From contig NZ_JARESE010000015.1 of the NCBI RefSeq assembly GCF_029076845.1, forward strand, positions 124,001 to 188,000: DNA of 64,000 nucleotides. Reading direction: 5' to 3'. The notes beneath the pieces were generated by a model, which was not told the DNA's origin, ran no database searches, and saw only the letters and a program-made list of their open reading frames with translations. A program made the translations under genes and the position numbers. The DNA is from Novosphingobium album (ex Liu et al. 2023). Lineage in GTDB: Bacteria; Pseudomonadota; Alphaproteobacteria; Sphingomonadales; Sphingomonadaceae. Positions 26,379 to 37,940 of this stretch are shown here, one piece after another. Position 1 is the first letter of the stretch. The number at the start of each line of letters is the position of its first letter.

Positions 26379-27206
26379 ATGACTCGCATCGCCGTCTGCG
26401 CGCCTTCCACGCCGATCACGCGCGAGGATGCCGATCGCGTTCTGGCCCTTGCCGCGGCGGAATTTCCGGGGATCGAGCTGCACATCCATCCGCAGTGCTT
26501 CGCCACCCAGGGGCACTTCGCCGGCAGTGACGAGGTGCGCCTCGCCGCGCTGCTGGAATGCGCCAACGATCCCGCGTTCGACGCGGTGTGGTTCGCGCGC
26601 GGCGGCTATGGCGCGTGCCGCATCGCCGAAGAGGCGGTGGCGCGGTTCTCGGCGGCGGCGATGAGCAAGACCTGGCTGGGCTATTCGGACGCCGGCTACC
26701 TGCTGGGGGCGCTCTATCGTGAACGGATCGGCCATCCGGTGCACGCGCCAATGCTTGCCTGCGTGCGCCGCGAAGGGGGGGAGGCGGCAGTGCGCCGCAC
26801 CCTGGGCTTCCTGGCGGGAGAGCGTTCGGGGCTGGAGCCTTCGCGGGGCCGGCAGCCGGCCGTCGCCTTCAACCTGATGACGCTGGCCATGCTGTGCGGC
26901 ACGCGGATGATGCCGGGGCTGGCCGGCCATGTCGTGATGGTCGAGGAAGTGTCAGAGCATCTCTATGCGATCGACCGGCTGTTCTTCCACGTCACCGCGC
27001 ACCTTGGCGGCATTGCCGGGTTGCGGCTCGGCCGGGTCAGCGATGTCCCCGAAAATGACCGCCCGTTCGGTGCGGATGCCGAGGAGATCGCGCGGTTCTG
27101 GTGCGCCCGCCATGCCATCGCCTATCTCGGCCCCGCCGACATCGGGCATGACGGTGCGAACAGGATTGTCCCTTTCGGGCTTGCGGAGCGGGCCGAAGCG
27201 CAATAG
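26379..27206 (+). CDS. LD-carboxypeptidase (S66 family, LdcA type)
   Basis: A 275-residue serine peptidase of family S66. FARGGYGACR (72-81) is the oxyanion region, the nucleophile is Ser103 in GYSDAG, and a Glu lies in VEEVSEHLYAID. The His is in DIGHDGANRIVPFG, close to the C-terminus. These cytoplasmic enzymes cut the L,D bond of tetrapeptides released from peptidoglycan, giving tripeptide for recycling. It is divergent from a Mur ligase likely to reuse that tripeptide. Confidence 0.87.
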   Translation: MTRIAVCAPSTPITREDADRVLALAAAEFPGIELHIHPQCFATQGHFAGSDEVRLAALLECANDPAFDAVWFARGGYGACRIAEEAVARFSAAAMSKTWLGYSDAGYLLGALYRERIGHPVHAPMLACVRREGGEAAVRRTLGFLAGERSGLEPSRGRQPAVAFNLMTLAMLCGTRMMPGLAGHVVMVEEVSEHLYAIDRLFFHVTAHLGGIAGLRLGRVSDVPENDRPFGADAEEIARFWCARHAIAYLGPADIGHDGANRIVPFGLAERAEAQ

Positions 27207-27291
27207 TCCGCCGCGCCACATTCGATGTGACGCGTGACGTTTTTGTGGCGTCGCTGCCGGCGCTCCCGCCGGCGACGGGAGTGGACGAAAA

Positions 27292-28227
27292 ATGCGTGCT
27301 TTTGTGTTTCCGGGGCAAGGCAGCCAGAAAGTCGGCATGGGCGCCGACCTTGCCGATGCAAGCGCGACCGCGCGCGAGGTTTTCGAGGAAGTGGACGACG
27401 TGCTCGGCCAGAAGCTCTCGCGCATCATGCGCGAAGGGCCCGAGGATGCGCTGACGCTCACCGAGAATGCCCAGCCCGCGATCATGGCCAATGCCATCGC
27501 CACCTTGCGCGTGCTGGAACGCGAGGGCGGTGTGGCGATCGCGGAGAAATGCGATTTCGTCGCGGGACACAGCCTGGGCGAATATACCGCGCTGTGCGCG
27601 GTGGGCGCGTTCAGCCTGGCCGATACCGCGCGCCTGCTCAAGCTGCGCGGACAGTCGATGCAGGCCGCCGTGCCGGTGGGCGAGGGCGCGATGGCCGCGC
27701 TGCTCGGCGCCGATATCGACAAGGCGCAGGCGCTGGCCGAAGCTGCGGCGCAAGGCGAGGTATGCAGCGTCGCCAATGACAACGATCCCTCGCAAGTCGT
27801 GCTTTCGGGGCACAAGGGCGCGATCGAGCGGGCGATCGCGCTGGTCAAGGAATTCGGCATCAAACGCGGCATGATGCTGCCGGTCTCGGCCCCGTTCCAT
27901 TGCGCGCTCATGGCTCCGGCCGCCGATGCCATGGCCGAAGCGCTGGAGCGGATCGCGCCGGGCGCGCCGCGCCTGCCGCTTTTCGCCAATGTCACGGCCG
28001 CGATGGTCTCCGATCCGGCCGAAGTGCGCCGCCTGCTGGTCGAACAGGTCACGGGCCGCGTCCGCTGGCGCGAAAGCGCCATCGCCATGCACGCGGCCGG
28101 TGTGGAGCACTTCGTCGAGATCGGCGGCAAGGTGGTCGGCCCGATGATCAAGCGCAGCGTGGGCGAAGTGGCGATCGCTTCCGTCGTCGGCATGGACGAT
28201 ATCGAGGCGCTGGCGAAAAGCCTGTAG
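27292..28227 (+). CDS. fabD: Malonyl-CoA:ACP transacylase
   Basis: A 311-residue FabD. The N-terminal FVFPGQGSQKVGMG is the family start, the catalytic Ser94 lies in AGHSLGEYTAL, and the active His is in SAPFHCALM. It loads malonyl groups onto acyl carrier protein for fatty-acid synthesis. fabG follows on the same strand after 45 bp, the usual order; acpP is not in the window. Confidence 0.96.
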   Translation: MRAFVFPGQGSQKVGMGADLADASATAREVFEEVDDVLGQKLSRIMREGPEDALTLTENAQPAIMANAIATLRVLEREGGVAIAEKCDFVAGHSLGEYTALCAVGAFSLADTARLLKLRGQSMQAAVPVGEGAMAALLGADIDKAQALAEAAAQGEVCSVANDNDPSQVVLSGHKGAIERAIALVKEFGIKRGMMLPVSAPFHCALMAPAADAMAEALERIAPGAPRLPLFANVTAAMVSDPAEVRRLLVEQVTGRVRWRESAIAMHAAGVEHFVEIGGKVVGPMIKRSVGEVAIASVVGMDDIEALAKSL

Positions 28228-28272
28228 GAAGATCGCGCGAAACCCAGTGATGTGATGGCAACGGAGTCTCCT

Positions 28273-29037
28273 ATGTTCGACCTGCACGGAATGACCGCCC
28301 TCGTAACCGGGGCCTCGGGCGGAATCGGCTCGTGGATTGCGCGGTCGCTGGCGGCGCGCGGCGCGCGGCTGGCGGTGTCGGGATCGAACGCCACCAAGCT
28401 GCGCGCGTTTCGCGACGAGCTGGACGAGCACACGCCGCAGCATGTTCAGGAAGTCGATCACGTCGCCATCGCCTGCGACTTGTCGAGTGCCGAGCAGGTC
28501 GAGAAGCTGGTTCCGGCCGCGCTCGAATCGCTGGGCAAGATCGACATCCTGATCAACAACGCCGGCATCACGCGCGACAATCTGGCGATGCGGATGAAGG
28601 ACGAGGAATGGGACGCGGTGATCCGCGTGAACCTGGAATCGGCCTTCCGCCTGATGCGCGCCGTCACCCGGCCGATGATGAAGGCGCGCTTCGGCCGCAT
28701 CATCACCATCACCTCGGTCGTCGGCACCACCGGCAATCCCGGCCAGATGAACTATTGCGCGTCGAAGGGCGGTCTCACCGCCATGTCGAAAAGCCTCGCG
28801 CAGGAACTGGCCAGCCGCAACATCACGGTCAACTGCGTCGCCCCCGGCTTCATCCGCACCGCGATGACCGAAGTGCTGCCCGACGCGCAGAAGGACGCGC
28901 TCAACGGCCGCATCCCGATGGGCCGCATGGGCGAGGGCGAGGATATCGCCGCCGCCTGCGTCTATCTAGCATCGCGCGAAGCGGGCTACGTCACTGGCCA
29001 GACCATCCACGTCAATGGCGGCATGGTGATGGTTTGA
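28273..29037 (+). CDS. fabG: 3-oxoacyl-ACP reductase
   Basis: A 254-residue SDR directly after fabD. The cofactor loop is VTGASGGIG (11-19); also visible are NNAG at 95-98, Ser148 in ITSVVG, and Tyr161/Lys165 in YCASK. The C-terminus YVTGQTIHVNGGMVMV matches FabG. The start at 28273 is chosen because GGAG lies 7 bases before it, whereas the ATG at 28252 would add seven residues absent from the family. It reduces 3-oxoacyl-ACP with NADPH in the elongation cycle. Confidence 0.95.
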   Translation: MFDLHGMTALVTGASGGIGSWIARSLAARGARLAVSGSNATKLRAFRDELDEHTPQHVQEVDHVAIACDLSSAEQVEKLVPAALESLGKIDILINNAGITRDNLAMRMKDEEWDAVIRVNLESAFRLMRAVTRPMMKARFGRIITITSVVGTTGNPGQMNYCASKGGLTAMSKSLAQELASRNITVNCVAPGFIRTAMTEVLPDAQKDALNGRIPMGRMGEGEDIAAACVYLASREAGYVTGQTIHVNGGMVMV

Positions 29038-29042
29038 GGGGT

Positions 29043-29096
29043 TGTTGGGAAATGCGCGGGAGCGCGCATTTGCGCCGCGAGGCGCATTTCCCAACA
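29043..29096. terminator. Perfect 15-bp inverted repeat after fabG
   Basis: TGTTGGGAAATGCGC (29043-29057) and its exact complement (29082-29096) flank a 24-nt loop that itself contains GCGC-rich pairing. It starts six bases after the fabG stop. The GGGAAATGCGC core recurs in other intergenic hairpins here. Confidence 0.65.
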
Positions 29097-29268
29097 CCTT
29101 CCCCCCGCCGGCTCCGCGCGAATTGCCGGCGGAGGCCGTCTTTATCCCCAGATTCGCCCCGGTTCCGGCACTTCGCGCTTGCCGCGTTGCATCCCCGCGT
29201 TAGAGAAGATGGTCCGAATTATAGGGTAAATCGACTCCCGGCCGACCAAGGGGGAACATGAGGCTACC

Positions 29269-30387
29269 ATGAAGGCCACGATTGAACGTTCCACACTCCT
29301 GCGATGCCTTTCCCACGTCCAGTCTGTCGTCGAGCGGCGTAATACTATTCCGATTCTCTCGAACGTGCTGATCGAGGCGGCCTCGGGTGGGGCGCTGAAA
29401 ATCATGGCGACCGACCTTGATCTGCAAGTGATCGAATCGCTGGGCGCGGTTTCGGTGGAGGCGCCGGGGGCGATCACGGTATCCGCCCACTTGCTGTTCG
29501 ATATCGCGCGCAAGCTGCCCGAAGGCAGCCAGGTCAGCCTTGAGGTCGCCGACAATCGCCTGATCGTGAAGGCCGGCCGCAGCCGTTTCCAGCTGCCCAC
29601 GCTGCCGCGTGACGATTTCCCGATGATCGCCGAGGGCGAACTGCCCACCAGCTTCGAGATCTCCGCCGCGACGCTGGCGCAATTGATCGACCGTACGCGC
29701 TTCGCCATCTCGACCGAGGAAACGCGTTACTATCTCAACGGCATCTTCCTCCACGTCTCGGACGAGGAGCTGAAAGCCGCGGCGACTGACGGCCACCGCC
29801 TTGCCCGCTTCACCCTGCCGCGTCCCGACGGCGCGCAGGGGATGCCCGACGTGATCGTACCGCGCAAATGCGTGGCCGAACTGCGCAAGCTGCTGGAAGA
29901 AGCGCTCGATACTAATGTGCTGGTCGATCTGTCCGCCTCGAAGATTCGCTTCACGCTGGGTGGGGAGAATGGCGTGGTGCTGACCAGCAAGCTGATCGAC
30001 GGCACGTTCCCCGATTATACGCGCGTCATCCCGACCGGGAACGACAAGCTGCTTAAGGTCGATCCCAAGAGCTTTTGGGAAGGGGTCGATCGCGTCGCGA
30101 CGATCGCCACCGAAAAGACCCGCGCGGTCAAGATGGCGCTGGAGCCGGACCGCGTGACGCTTTCGGTCACGTCTCCCGACAACGGCACGGCGGCCGAGGA
30201 AGTGCCGGCGCAATATGCCTCGGACGGGTTCGAGATCGGTTTCAACGCCAATTATCTCAAGGATATCCTGGGCCAGATCGAAGGCGACACGGTTGAGATG
30301 CATCTGGCCGATGCCGGCGCGCCGACGCTGATCCGGCAGGACGAAAAGAGCCCCGCGCTTTACGTGCTGATGCCCATGCGGGTGTGA
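29269..30387 (+). CDS. dnaN: DNA polymerase III beta sliding clamp
   Basis: A 372-residue clamp with the three repeated domains of DnaN. It begins MKATIERSTLLRCLSHVQSVVERRNTIPIL and ends with the conserved peptide-pocket tail LYVLMPMRV. It tethers replicative polymerase to DNA. It is not next to dnaA or recF here, which is common in alphaproteobacteria. Confidence 0.97.
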   Translation: MKATIERSTLLRCLSHVQSVVERRNTIPILSNVLIEAASGGALKIMATDLDLQVIESLGAVSVEAPGAITVSAHLLFDIARKLPEGSQVSLEVADNRLIVKAGRSRFQLPTLPRDDFPMIAEGELPTSFEISAATLAQLIDRTRFAISTEETRYYLNGIFLHVSDEELKAAATDGHRLARFTLPRPDGAQGMPDVIVPRKCVAELRKLLEEALDTNVLVDLSASKIRFTLGGENGVVLTSKLIDGTFPDYTRVIPTGNDKLLKVDPKSFWEGVDRVATIATEKTRAVKMALEPDRVTLSVTSPDNGTAAEEVPAQYASDGFEIGFNANYLKDILGQIEGDTVEMHLADAGAPTLIRQDEKSPALYVLMPMRV

Positions 30388-30445
30388 TCGCGGGGCCTGC
30401 GCTGGCTTCCGGCCCGCTGGCTTTCGGACGAGGCTGGGCTCCTGA

Positions 30446-31756
30446 TCAGCCCTTGCCGGCGGCCGCGATCATCGCTTCGACCATCACGAATTTCTCGCGC
30501 GGGGCGCCTTCGCGCGCGTTGGCGACTTCGGCTTCCTCGATCTTCTTCCAGTCGTGGAATTCCACCACGCTGATGCCGCGTTCGCGCACGATCGCATCGA
30601 GGCCGGTGGCGCCGGGCTTGCCCGCTCCTTCGGTGATGTCCTCGGCGACTTTCTCGATCACGCCGAAGCCGTCGGGGCGGTTGGTGCCGATCGTGCCGGT
30701 CGGGCCGCGCCGGGCCCAGCCGACGCAGTAGAGGCCGGGGCCGATGCGCCCTTCGTCATTGGCGAAGCGGCCGCCGCGTTCGTCGAACGGCACTTCGGGG
30801 ATCGGCGAGGTCTGGTAGCCGATGCAGGCGATCACCAGCCCGGCCGGGATCGTATAGGTCTCGCCCGTGCCGACGGCGCGATTGTCTTCCAGCCGGGTGC
30901 GTTCCACCTCGATTGCCTCGACCCGGCCGGTGCCGATGATCGCCTTGGGCGAGGCAAAGAAATCGAACTCGACGGTGATCGGCCGGGCCGCGCGCTCCGC
31001 GTCGGCCAGCGCGGCGAACGCGCGCAAGTGGCCCACCGACTTGCGCTGCCCCGGCTCCAGCGCGCCATCCTCGGCTTCGGGCGGCAGATCGGCCGGATCG
31101 ACGCGCGGCGCCGCCCGTTCGAGATGGCCCAGCTCGCCCAGTTCCTTGGGTGTCATCGCGATCTGGTGCGGCCCGCGCCGGCCCAGGATGACGATCCGGT
31201 TGATCCGCGAGGCATGAAGCGCATCGAGCGCGTGCGAGACGATGTCGCTCCCGTCGAATTCCGCGCGGGCCTTGGCGAGAATGCGCGCGACGTCGAGCGC
31301 GACATTGCCATTGCCGATCACCACCGCCGTATCGTGCGACAGCGCGGGATCGAGGTCGGCGAAATTGGGATGGCCGTTGTACCAGCCGACGAACGAGGCG
31401 CTGCCGAAAACATTGGCCAGATCCTCGCCCGGCAGGCCCAGCTTGCGGTCATTGGGCGCGCCGGTGGCAAGGATCACCGCATCGTAAAGCCCGCGCAACT
31501 CGCTGACGGAGACATCGCGGCCCACCAGCACGTTGCCGACGAACCGCACGTTTTCGGCCAGCGAAGTGGCTTCGTACCGGCGCGACACGCCCTTGATCGA
31601 CTGGTGATCGGGCGCCACGCCGCTGCGGATCAGGCCATAGGGAACCGGCAGGCAATCGATGATATCGACATGGACATCGTCCCCCCATGCCTTCAGTGCG
31701 GCTTCGGCCGTGTAATATCCGGCCGGCCCGGAACCGACGATCGCAATCTGCCTCAC
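30446..31756 (-). CDS. FAD-dependent ferredoxin-NADP reductase (adrenodoxin reductase type)
   Basis: A 436-residue two-dinucleotide-domain flavoprotein. An FAD loop VGSGPAGYYTAEAAL is at the N-terminus, followed by DIIDCLPVPYGLIRSGVAPDHQ, diagnostic of the FprA/adrenodoxin reductase branch. The NADP loop VIGNGNVALDVARIL and the C-terminal GWARRGPTGTIGTNRPD complete it. It passes electrons from NADPH to a ferredoxin for P450s or iron-sulfur chemistry. No ferredoxin or P450 gene is adjacent. Confidence 0.9.
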   Translation of the reverse strand: MRQIAIVGSGPAGYYTAEAALKAWGDDVHVDIIDCLPVPYGLIRSGVAPDHQSIKGVSRRYEATSLAENVRFVGNVLVGRDVSVSELRGLYDAVILATGAPNDRKLGLPGEDLANVFGSASFVGWYNGHPNFADLDPALSHDTAVVIGNGNVALDVARILAKARAEFDGSDIVSHALDALHASRINRIVILGRRGPHQIAMTPKELGELGHLERAAPRVDPADLPPEAEDGALEPGQRKSVGHLRAFAALADAERAARPITVEFDFFASPKAIIGTGRVEAIEVERTRLEDNRAVGTGETYTIPAGLVIACIGYQTSPIPEVPFDERGGRFANDEGRIGPGLYCVGWARRGPTGTIGTNRPDGFGVIEKVAEDITEGAGKPGATGLDAIVRERGISVVEFHDWKKIEEAEVANAREGAPREKFVMVEAMIAAAGKG

Positions 31757-32001
31757 CCTGAAGACCTTCCGTCTTTCTGGCCACTTGCGTGGCCGTTTGT
31801 CTGGAGCGTTCCAGCTCCTTGCCGATTAGCAAGCACGCTCGCGGCGAGTCCCGCAAGGAAAAATACCCGCAGGCGCGTGGCATCGTCGTTGCGGTGCGAA
31901 CGGGCGCGGGCGGGTGCCATCAAGCATTTGATCTGAAACGAAATCGCAATAAACGGCCGGGTTTAACCGTTTCGCAAGCGGCGCTGGCGCATGACGCGTC
32001 C

Positions 32002-34719
32002 ATGGTGATGGATGGTGATCGACCGGATCGTGACGGGGAGCGGGCGCGCTCGGCGCCCGCGCGCGCGCCGGCCGCGGCCGGGGCGAAGCCCGCGGGCCAG
32101 GCCGGGATCGCGCGCGGCACCGTGGCGCGCGGGCGCGGCATGGCACCGGCCCGCACCCACGTCAGCGATCCGCTGCACTTCTTCGTCGCTCCCGAATGGG
32201 CGCTGATGGCGCCATGCCTGGTGGCGGCGCTGGCCGTCATGGGGCTCGTCTCGTTTTCGCTGCCCAGCCTGGTTTCGGCCAGCATCGCGCTGGGTGGCAT
32301 CGTCATCACCGCCGGATCGCGCATCGCAGCGCGGTTCGAAGCCTCGCTCGATCCGGCAAGCTGGCTGCGCTATCCGCTGATGCTGGCCATGGTATTCCTG
32401 CCGATGTTCCTGTTCGGCCTTACCGCCTCGCGCTGGACCTGGCGCGTCGACAGCGTCACCTGGGAGATGACGGTCGCAGTGCTGGGCGTGGTCGGCCTGA
32501 TCGCCACCGCGCTGCTCAATGGCCGGCTCACCTCGATCATCGCGGCCAATGTCGGCTTGTGGGTGGGCGCGTCGATCTACGGCGGCTCGATGGTCAGCAT
32601 GGCGCTGCTGCTGACGGCCGGGGCGATCGGCCTGTTCCTGGCCTATAGTCACGCGCTGCAGGCCGCGCGCGAAGGCGTGCGCCGCGCCGACCGGGAGCGC
32701 GAGCAGCGCCGCGCCGAGGAACTGCTGGCCGAATACGAGCAGACCGGGCAGGGCTGGTTCTGGGAGACCGACCGGCGCGGCCAGATCTCCTATGTCTCGC
32801 CGCGCATCGCCAGGCTCCTGGGCAAGACGCAGGACGAACTGGAAGGCCGGCCGTTCATCGAACTGTTCGTGCTGGATGCGCGCGAGCAGGAAAGCGAACG
32901 CACGCTGGTTTTCCATCTTTCCACCCGCTCCTCGTTCCAGGATCTGGCGGTCCAGGCCGCGACCGGCGAGCAGGAAGAGCGCTGGTGGTCGATCACCGGA
33001 CGCCCGGTGCTGGACCAGTTCAACAACTTCCTGGGCTTTCGGGGGTCGGGCACCGATCTGACCGAGACGCGCAAGTCGCAGCGCCATGTGACCGAGCTGG
33101 CGCGGTTTGATTCGCTCACCAAGCTGGCCAACCGTTTCCAGATGGCGGAATGGCTGGACAAGATCCTCAACGCGCCGCGCGTGGAGAACCGGGCCTGCGC
33201 GGTATTCCTGCTCGATCTCGACCGCTTCAAGCAGGTCAACGACACGATGGGCCATCCGGCGGGCGATGTCCTGCTGAAGCAAGTGGCGGACCGGCTGCGC
33301 ACCACGGTGGGCAATGCCGGCCGCGTCGGGCGGTTGGGCGGCGATGAATTCCAGATCATCCTGCCGGGCCACGCCCCACGCGAGAGCCTGGCCAATCTGG
33401 CCCGGCGGATCATCGAAACGCTTTCGCACCCCTATTCGATCGAGGGCAGCCGTGTCACCATCGGCGCGTCGGTGGGCATCGCGCTGTGCCCCGATGACGG
33501 CACCACATCCGAAGAGATCATCCGCAACGCCGACCTCGCGCTGTATGCCGCCAAGGACGGCGGACGCGGCCGCCACCACTTCTACGCCAAGGATCTGCAC
33601 AGCGAGGCGCAGGAGCGCCAGCAGCTGGAACAGGACTTGCGCGATGCGATCGCGCATGGCGAACTGGAATTGCATTACCAGCCGCAAGTGCGCACCACGA
33701 CCGAGAAGATCACCGGCTTCGAGGCGCTGCTGCGCTGGAAGCATCCGCGCGACGGCTATCTCTCCCCCGCCAAGTTCGTGCCCATCGCCGAGGATGCCGG
33801 CCTGATCGCGGCGATCGGCGAATGGGCCTTGCGCACCGCCTGCCACGATCTGGCCCGCTGGCCGGAGGAAGTGCGCGTCGCGGTCAACGTCTCGCCGTTG
33901 CAGTTCGCCAATCCGGCGCTGCCCGCGATCGTCACCAATGCCATCGCCGCCGCCGGCATCTCGCCCGCGCGGCTGGAGCTGGAGATCACCGAAAGCGTCT
34001 TCCTCAACGATGACCAGTCGACCGAGGCGATGTTCGCCGCGCTCAAGCGCGTGGGCGTGCGGCTGGCGCTGGATGATTTCGGCACGGGCTATTCCTCGCT
34101 CGGCTATCTGAAGAAGGCGCCGTTCGACAAGATCAAGATCGACCAGAGCTTCGTGCGCGGCGCGACGGTCGAAGGCAGCCGCAACGGCGCGATCATCGCC
34201 TCGATCGTCAGCCTGGCCGAAGCGCTGGGGATGGAAACCACCGCCGAAGGGGTGGAGACGCTCGACGAGCTGGATCTGGTCCGTATGCTCGGCTGCAGCC
34301 ATATCCAGGGCTACATCTACGAAAAGGCGCTGAACGCCGACGCGGCGACCATTCGTATGCATTCGGGCCTCACCGCGATCGCCAAGGGACCGCGCTCCGC
34401 CCGGGCCCAGCGCCAGACCATGCTGCGCAAGGTCATGCTGCAGCACGGCAGCCACCGCTATGACGGCACCATCCGCAACATCTCGCAGACCGGCGCGATG
34501 ATCGAGGGGCTGTGGAACGTGCCGCCGGGTACGCCGTTCGGCGTGCAGCTGGGCGACGACTACGTGGTGGAGGCGGTGGCGCGCTGGTGCAAGGAAGACC
34601 GGATGGGCGTGGAATTCGCCCGCCCGCTCGATCTTGACGCGGCCGGCGCGGTCGCCTTCGTGCCCCCGCGCGGGCGCCGCGATCGGCCCGACGCGCCGCT
34701 CCTGCGCCAGACCGGCTGA
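32002..34719 (+). CDS. Membrane PAS-GGDEF-EAL-PilZ cyclic-di-GMP protein
   Basis: About 905 residues in five parts. The N-terminal membrane region (roughly 60-200) has about five helices. A coiled linker leads to a PAS domain (about 240-355, YEQTGQGWFWETDRRGQIS). The GGDEF domain has intact GGDEF at 446-450, and the EAL domain has intact EAL at 574-576 plus EITES, LDDFGTGYSS and KIDQSFVRG. The C-terminal PilZ-like domain (from about 798) shows NISQTGA. Both cyclase and phosphodiesterase motifs are preserved, so it may synthesise or degrade cyclic-di-GMP and bind it. The start is uncertain: an in-frame extension to 31789 and a later ATG at 32140 are possible. Confidence 0.88.
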   Translation: MVMDGDRPDRDGERARSAPARAPAAAGAKPAGQAGIARGTVARGRGMAPARTHVSDPLHFFVAPEWALMAPCLVAALAVMGLVSFSLPSLVSASIALGGIVITAGSRIAARFEASLDPASWLRYPLMLAMVFLPMFLFGLTASRWTWRVDSVTWEMTVAVLGVVGLIATALLNGRLTSIIAANVGLWVGASIYGGSMVSMALLLTAGAIGLFLAYSHALQAAREGVRRADREREQRRAEELLAEYEQTGQGWFWETDRRGQISYVSPRIARLLGKTQDELEGRPFIELFVLDAREQESERTLVFHLSTRSSFQDLAVQAATGEQEERWWSITGRPVLDQFNNFLGFRGSGTDLTETRKSQRHVTELARFDSLTKLANRFQMAEWLDKILNAPRVENRACAVFLLDLDRFKQVNDTMGHPAGDVLLKQVADRLRTTVGNAGRVGRLGGDEFQIILPGHAPRESLANLARRIIETLSHPYSIEGSRVTIGASVGIALCPDDGTTSEEIIRNADLALYAAKDGGRGRHHFYAKDLHSEAQERQQLEQDLRDAIAHGELELHYQPQVRTTTEKITGFEALLRWKHPRDGYLSPAKFVPIAEDAGLIAAIGEWALRTACHDLARWPEEVRVAVNVSPLQFANPALPAIVTNAIAAAGISPARLELEITESVFLNDDQSTEAMFAALKRVGVRLALDDFGTGYSSLGYLKKAPFDKIKIDQSFVRGATVEGSRNGAIIASIVSLAEALGMETTAEGVETLDELDLVRMLGCSHIQGYIYEKALNADAATIRMHSGLTAIAKGPRSARAQRQTMLRKVMLQHGSHRYDGTIRNISQTGAMIEGLWNVPPGTPFGVQLGDDYVVEAVARWCKEDRMGVEFARPLDLDAAGAVAFVPPRGRRDRPDAPLLRQTG

Positions 34720-34808
34720 TGCGGCCGGGCGCGCTGCCGTTGGCAAGTGGGGCCATGCGCGGCTTTGGCCTGCTGACAGCGGGATGACGCGCTGCTAACG
34801 GCGCGAGC

Positions 34809-36626
<1,818 letters not shown>

Positions 36627-36716
36627 TCGGAATTGGTGTTTGCTGCGTAGCTTGATCCGACGAGAAAGACGCAGACCTCTTGAGGCTACCAGTTTTACGA
36701 TATCACCTGCGGAGCA

Positions 36717-37940
36717 CTAACTCAAATTTCTCGCGTCCCTAATCAATGGGCTGTCGTTGTTGTTTGGGCCGTTTATAATACTCAGTGCCTCTGCGCTTTT
36801 CGTTCTGAAAGGTACGAGTATTACCCTCCTATCCAAACTAACATCGTCGGCGAATTTGTGACTCTTTATTAGTTCGATTAAGGGGTCGACAAACTTCGTC
36901 GATCGCAAGGGAAGGCCTCGCTTTAGTGCGCTGTGCAATCTACCACTGCCTCTTTGTAAAAATAGCTTTCGCAATATCGTAACTAGTACTTTGACGGACT
37001 CTTGCATATTTGAAGACATTACAGCGTCGTTGGTAGAGGATTGATCGTCATAGGATTTTATTATTGTGCCATTGTTGAATATTCCGGTTGGAATGTCATC
37101 TTCCGACACAGCTCCAATGACCTTGTCGATCTCACATTTCCAGAATTTTGGAAACCTTACTTTCTCAGAATGCGATGAATCTCGACTCAACGAAAGTGTG
37201 GAGAACAAGCAATTTCTGAAATTGACTTTGGAGATGTCTATTTCTGTGGTAATTTCTAGATTTCCAAAAACTCCATTTCTAATATCAATAAAATCTCCTT
37301 CGTATGAAATAGATGAATCAATCATTGTGCAAATTAAATCAATACTAGTGATGTTTAATCTTTCCGAATCTGATGCTTTTTTTAACGCAATTGAAAGCTT
37401 TTTATAATTACTGCCTATTTTTTTAATTAAAATTTCCCTGCCCAAATATCCGATAGCAATTTCTATATCCTTCAATTTTAGATTGTCGCCAAATGGTGAA
37501 TCCACAAATTCACAAATATCACCGCTGGCGGCAGCATCGGCGAAATCGGCGTCAATGAACTCTCTTGCGCCTGCTTTTCCTGGAACCGCACCAAGTCCCG
37601 GCAGGCGGCTCGTAAGCAGATTTGTAGGTTCGTCAGCATCCCTGCCGAATACTCGATGGAATACTGCTCTCAATTCACTTTCTTGAAGTCCCTTGCGGGC
37701 TTCCACTCGCCTCGCTTCCGTCGCAAGGCCTTCAATGAAACGACGAAGCTCAGAGGGCTCAAAGCCAGCGCCCCAGATTTGTTTGACCTCACGTTCACAG
37801 ACTTTTCCAAGCATTTCATCCCAGCCAGATGCTGGATCCAAGCTTCCTAATTCAATGTCATCTGATAGCAAGCCACTATTGGCAATGTAACCAAGCAACA
37901 AAGGGCGCGTAGGAAGCCAGATTGGTAAAGGCGCATCCAT
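36717..37940 (-). CDS. STAND/NACHT NTPase, C-terminal part (frame 2)
   Basis: A 407-residue reading frame whose first residues MDAPLPIWLPTRPLLLGYI continue the NACHT/winged-helix region of the upstream frame after an A8 run. Three parts are visible. Helical linker sequence runs to about 190. A segment at about 195-295 has F/L-x-N-C-x-F-type alternation (IRNGVFGNLEI, VNFRNCLFSTLSL) that looks like a beta-helix or pentapeptide-like sensor. A C-terminal helical domain (about 312-407, ILRKLFLQRGSGRLHSALKR) resembles a winged helix. It probably senses the trigger. Read separately it has no nucleotide-binding motif and only a start codon embedded in the A-run. Confidence 0.75.
   Translation of the reverse strand: MDAPLPIWLPTRPLLLGYIANSGLLSDDIELGSLDPASGWDEMLGKVCEREVKQIWGAGFEPSELRRFIEGLATEARRVEARKGLQESELRAVFHRVFGRDADEPTNLLTSRLPGLGAVPGKAGAREFIDADFADAAASGDICEFVDSPFGDNLKLKDIEIAIGYLGREILIKKIGSNYKKLSIALKKASDSERLNITSIDLICTMIDSSISYEGDFIDIRNGVFGNLEITTEIDISKVNFRNCLFSTLSLSRDSSHSEKVRFPKFWKCEIDKVIGAVSEDDIPTGIFNNGTIIKSYDDQSSTNDAVMSSNMQESVKVLVTILRKLFLQRGSGRLHSALKRGLPLRSTKFVDPLIELIKSHKFADDVSLDRRVILVPFRTKSAEALSIINGPNNNDSPLIRDARNLS

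Noticed and set aside
31963..34746. 927-codon open frame opposite the GGDEF-EAL gene
   Set aside because: Antisense shadow; the plus strand carries intact GGDEF and EAL motifs.
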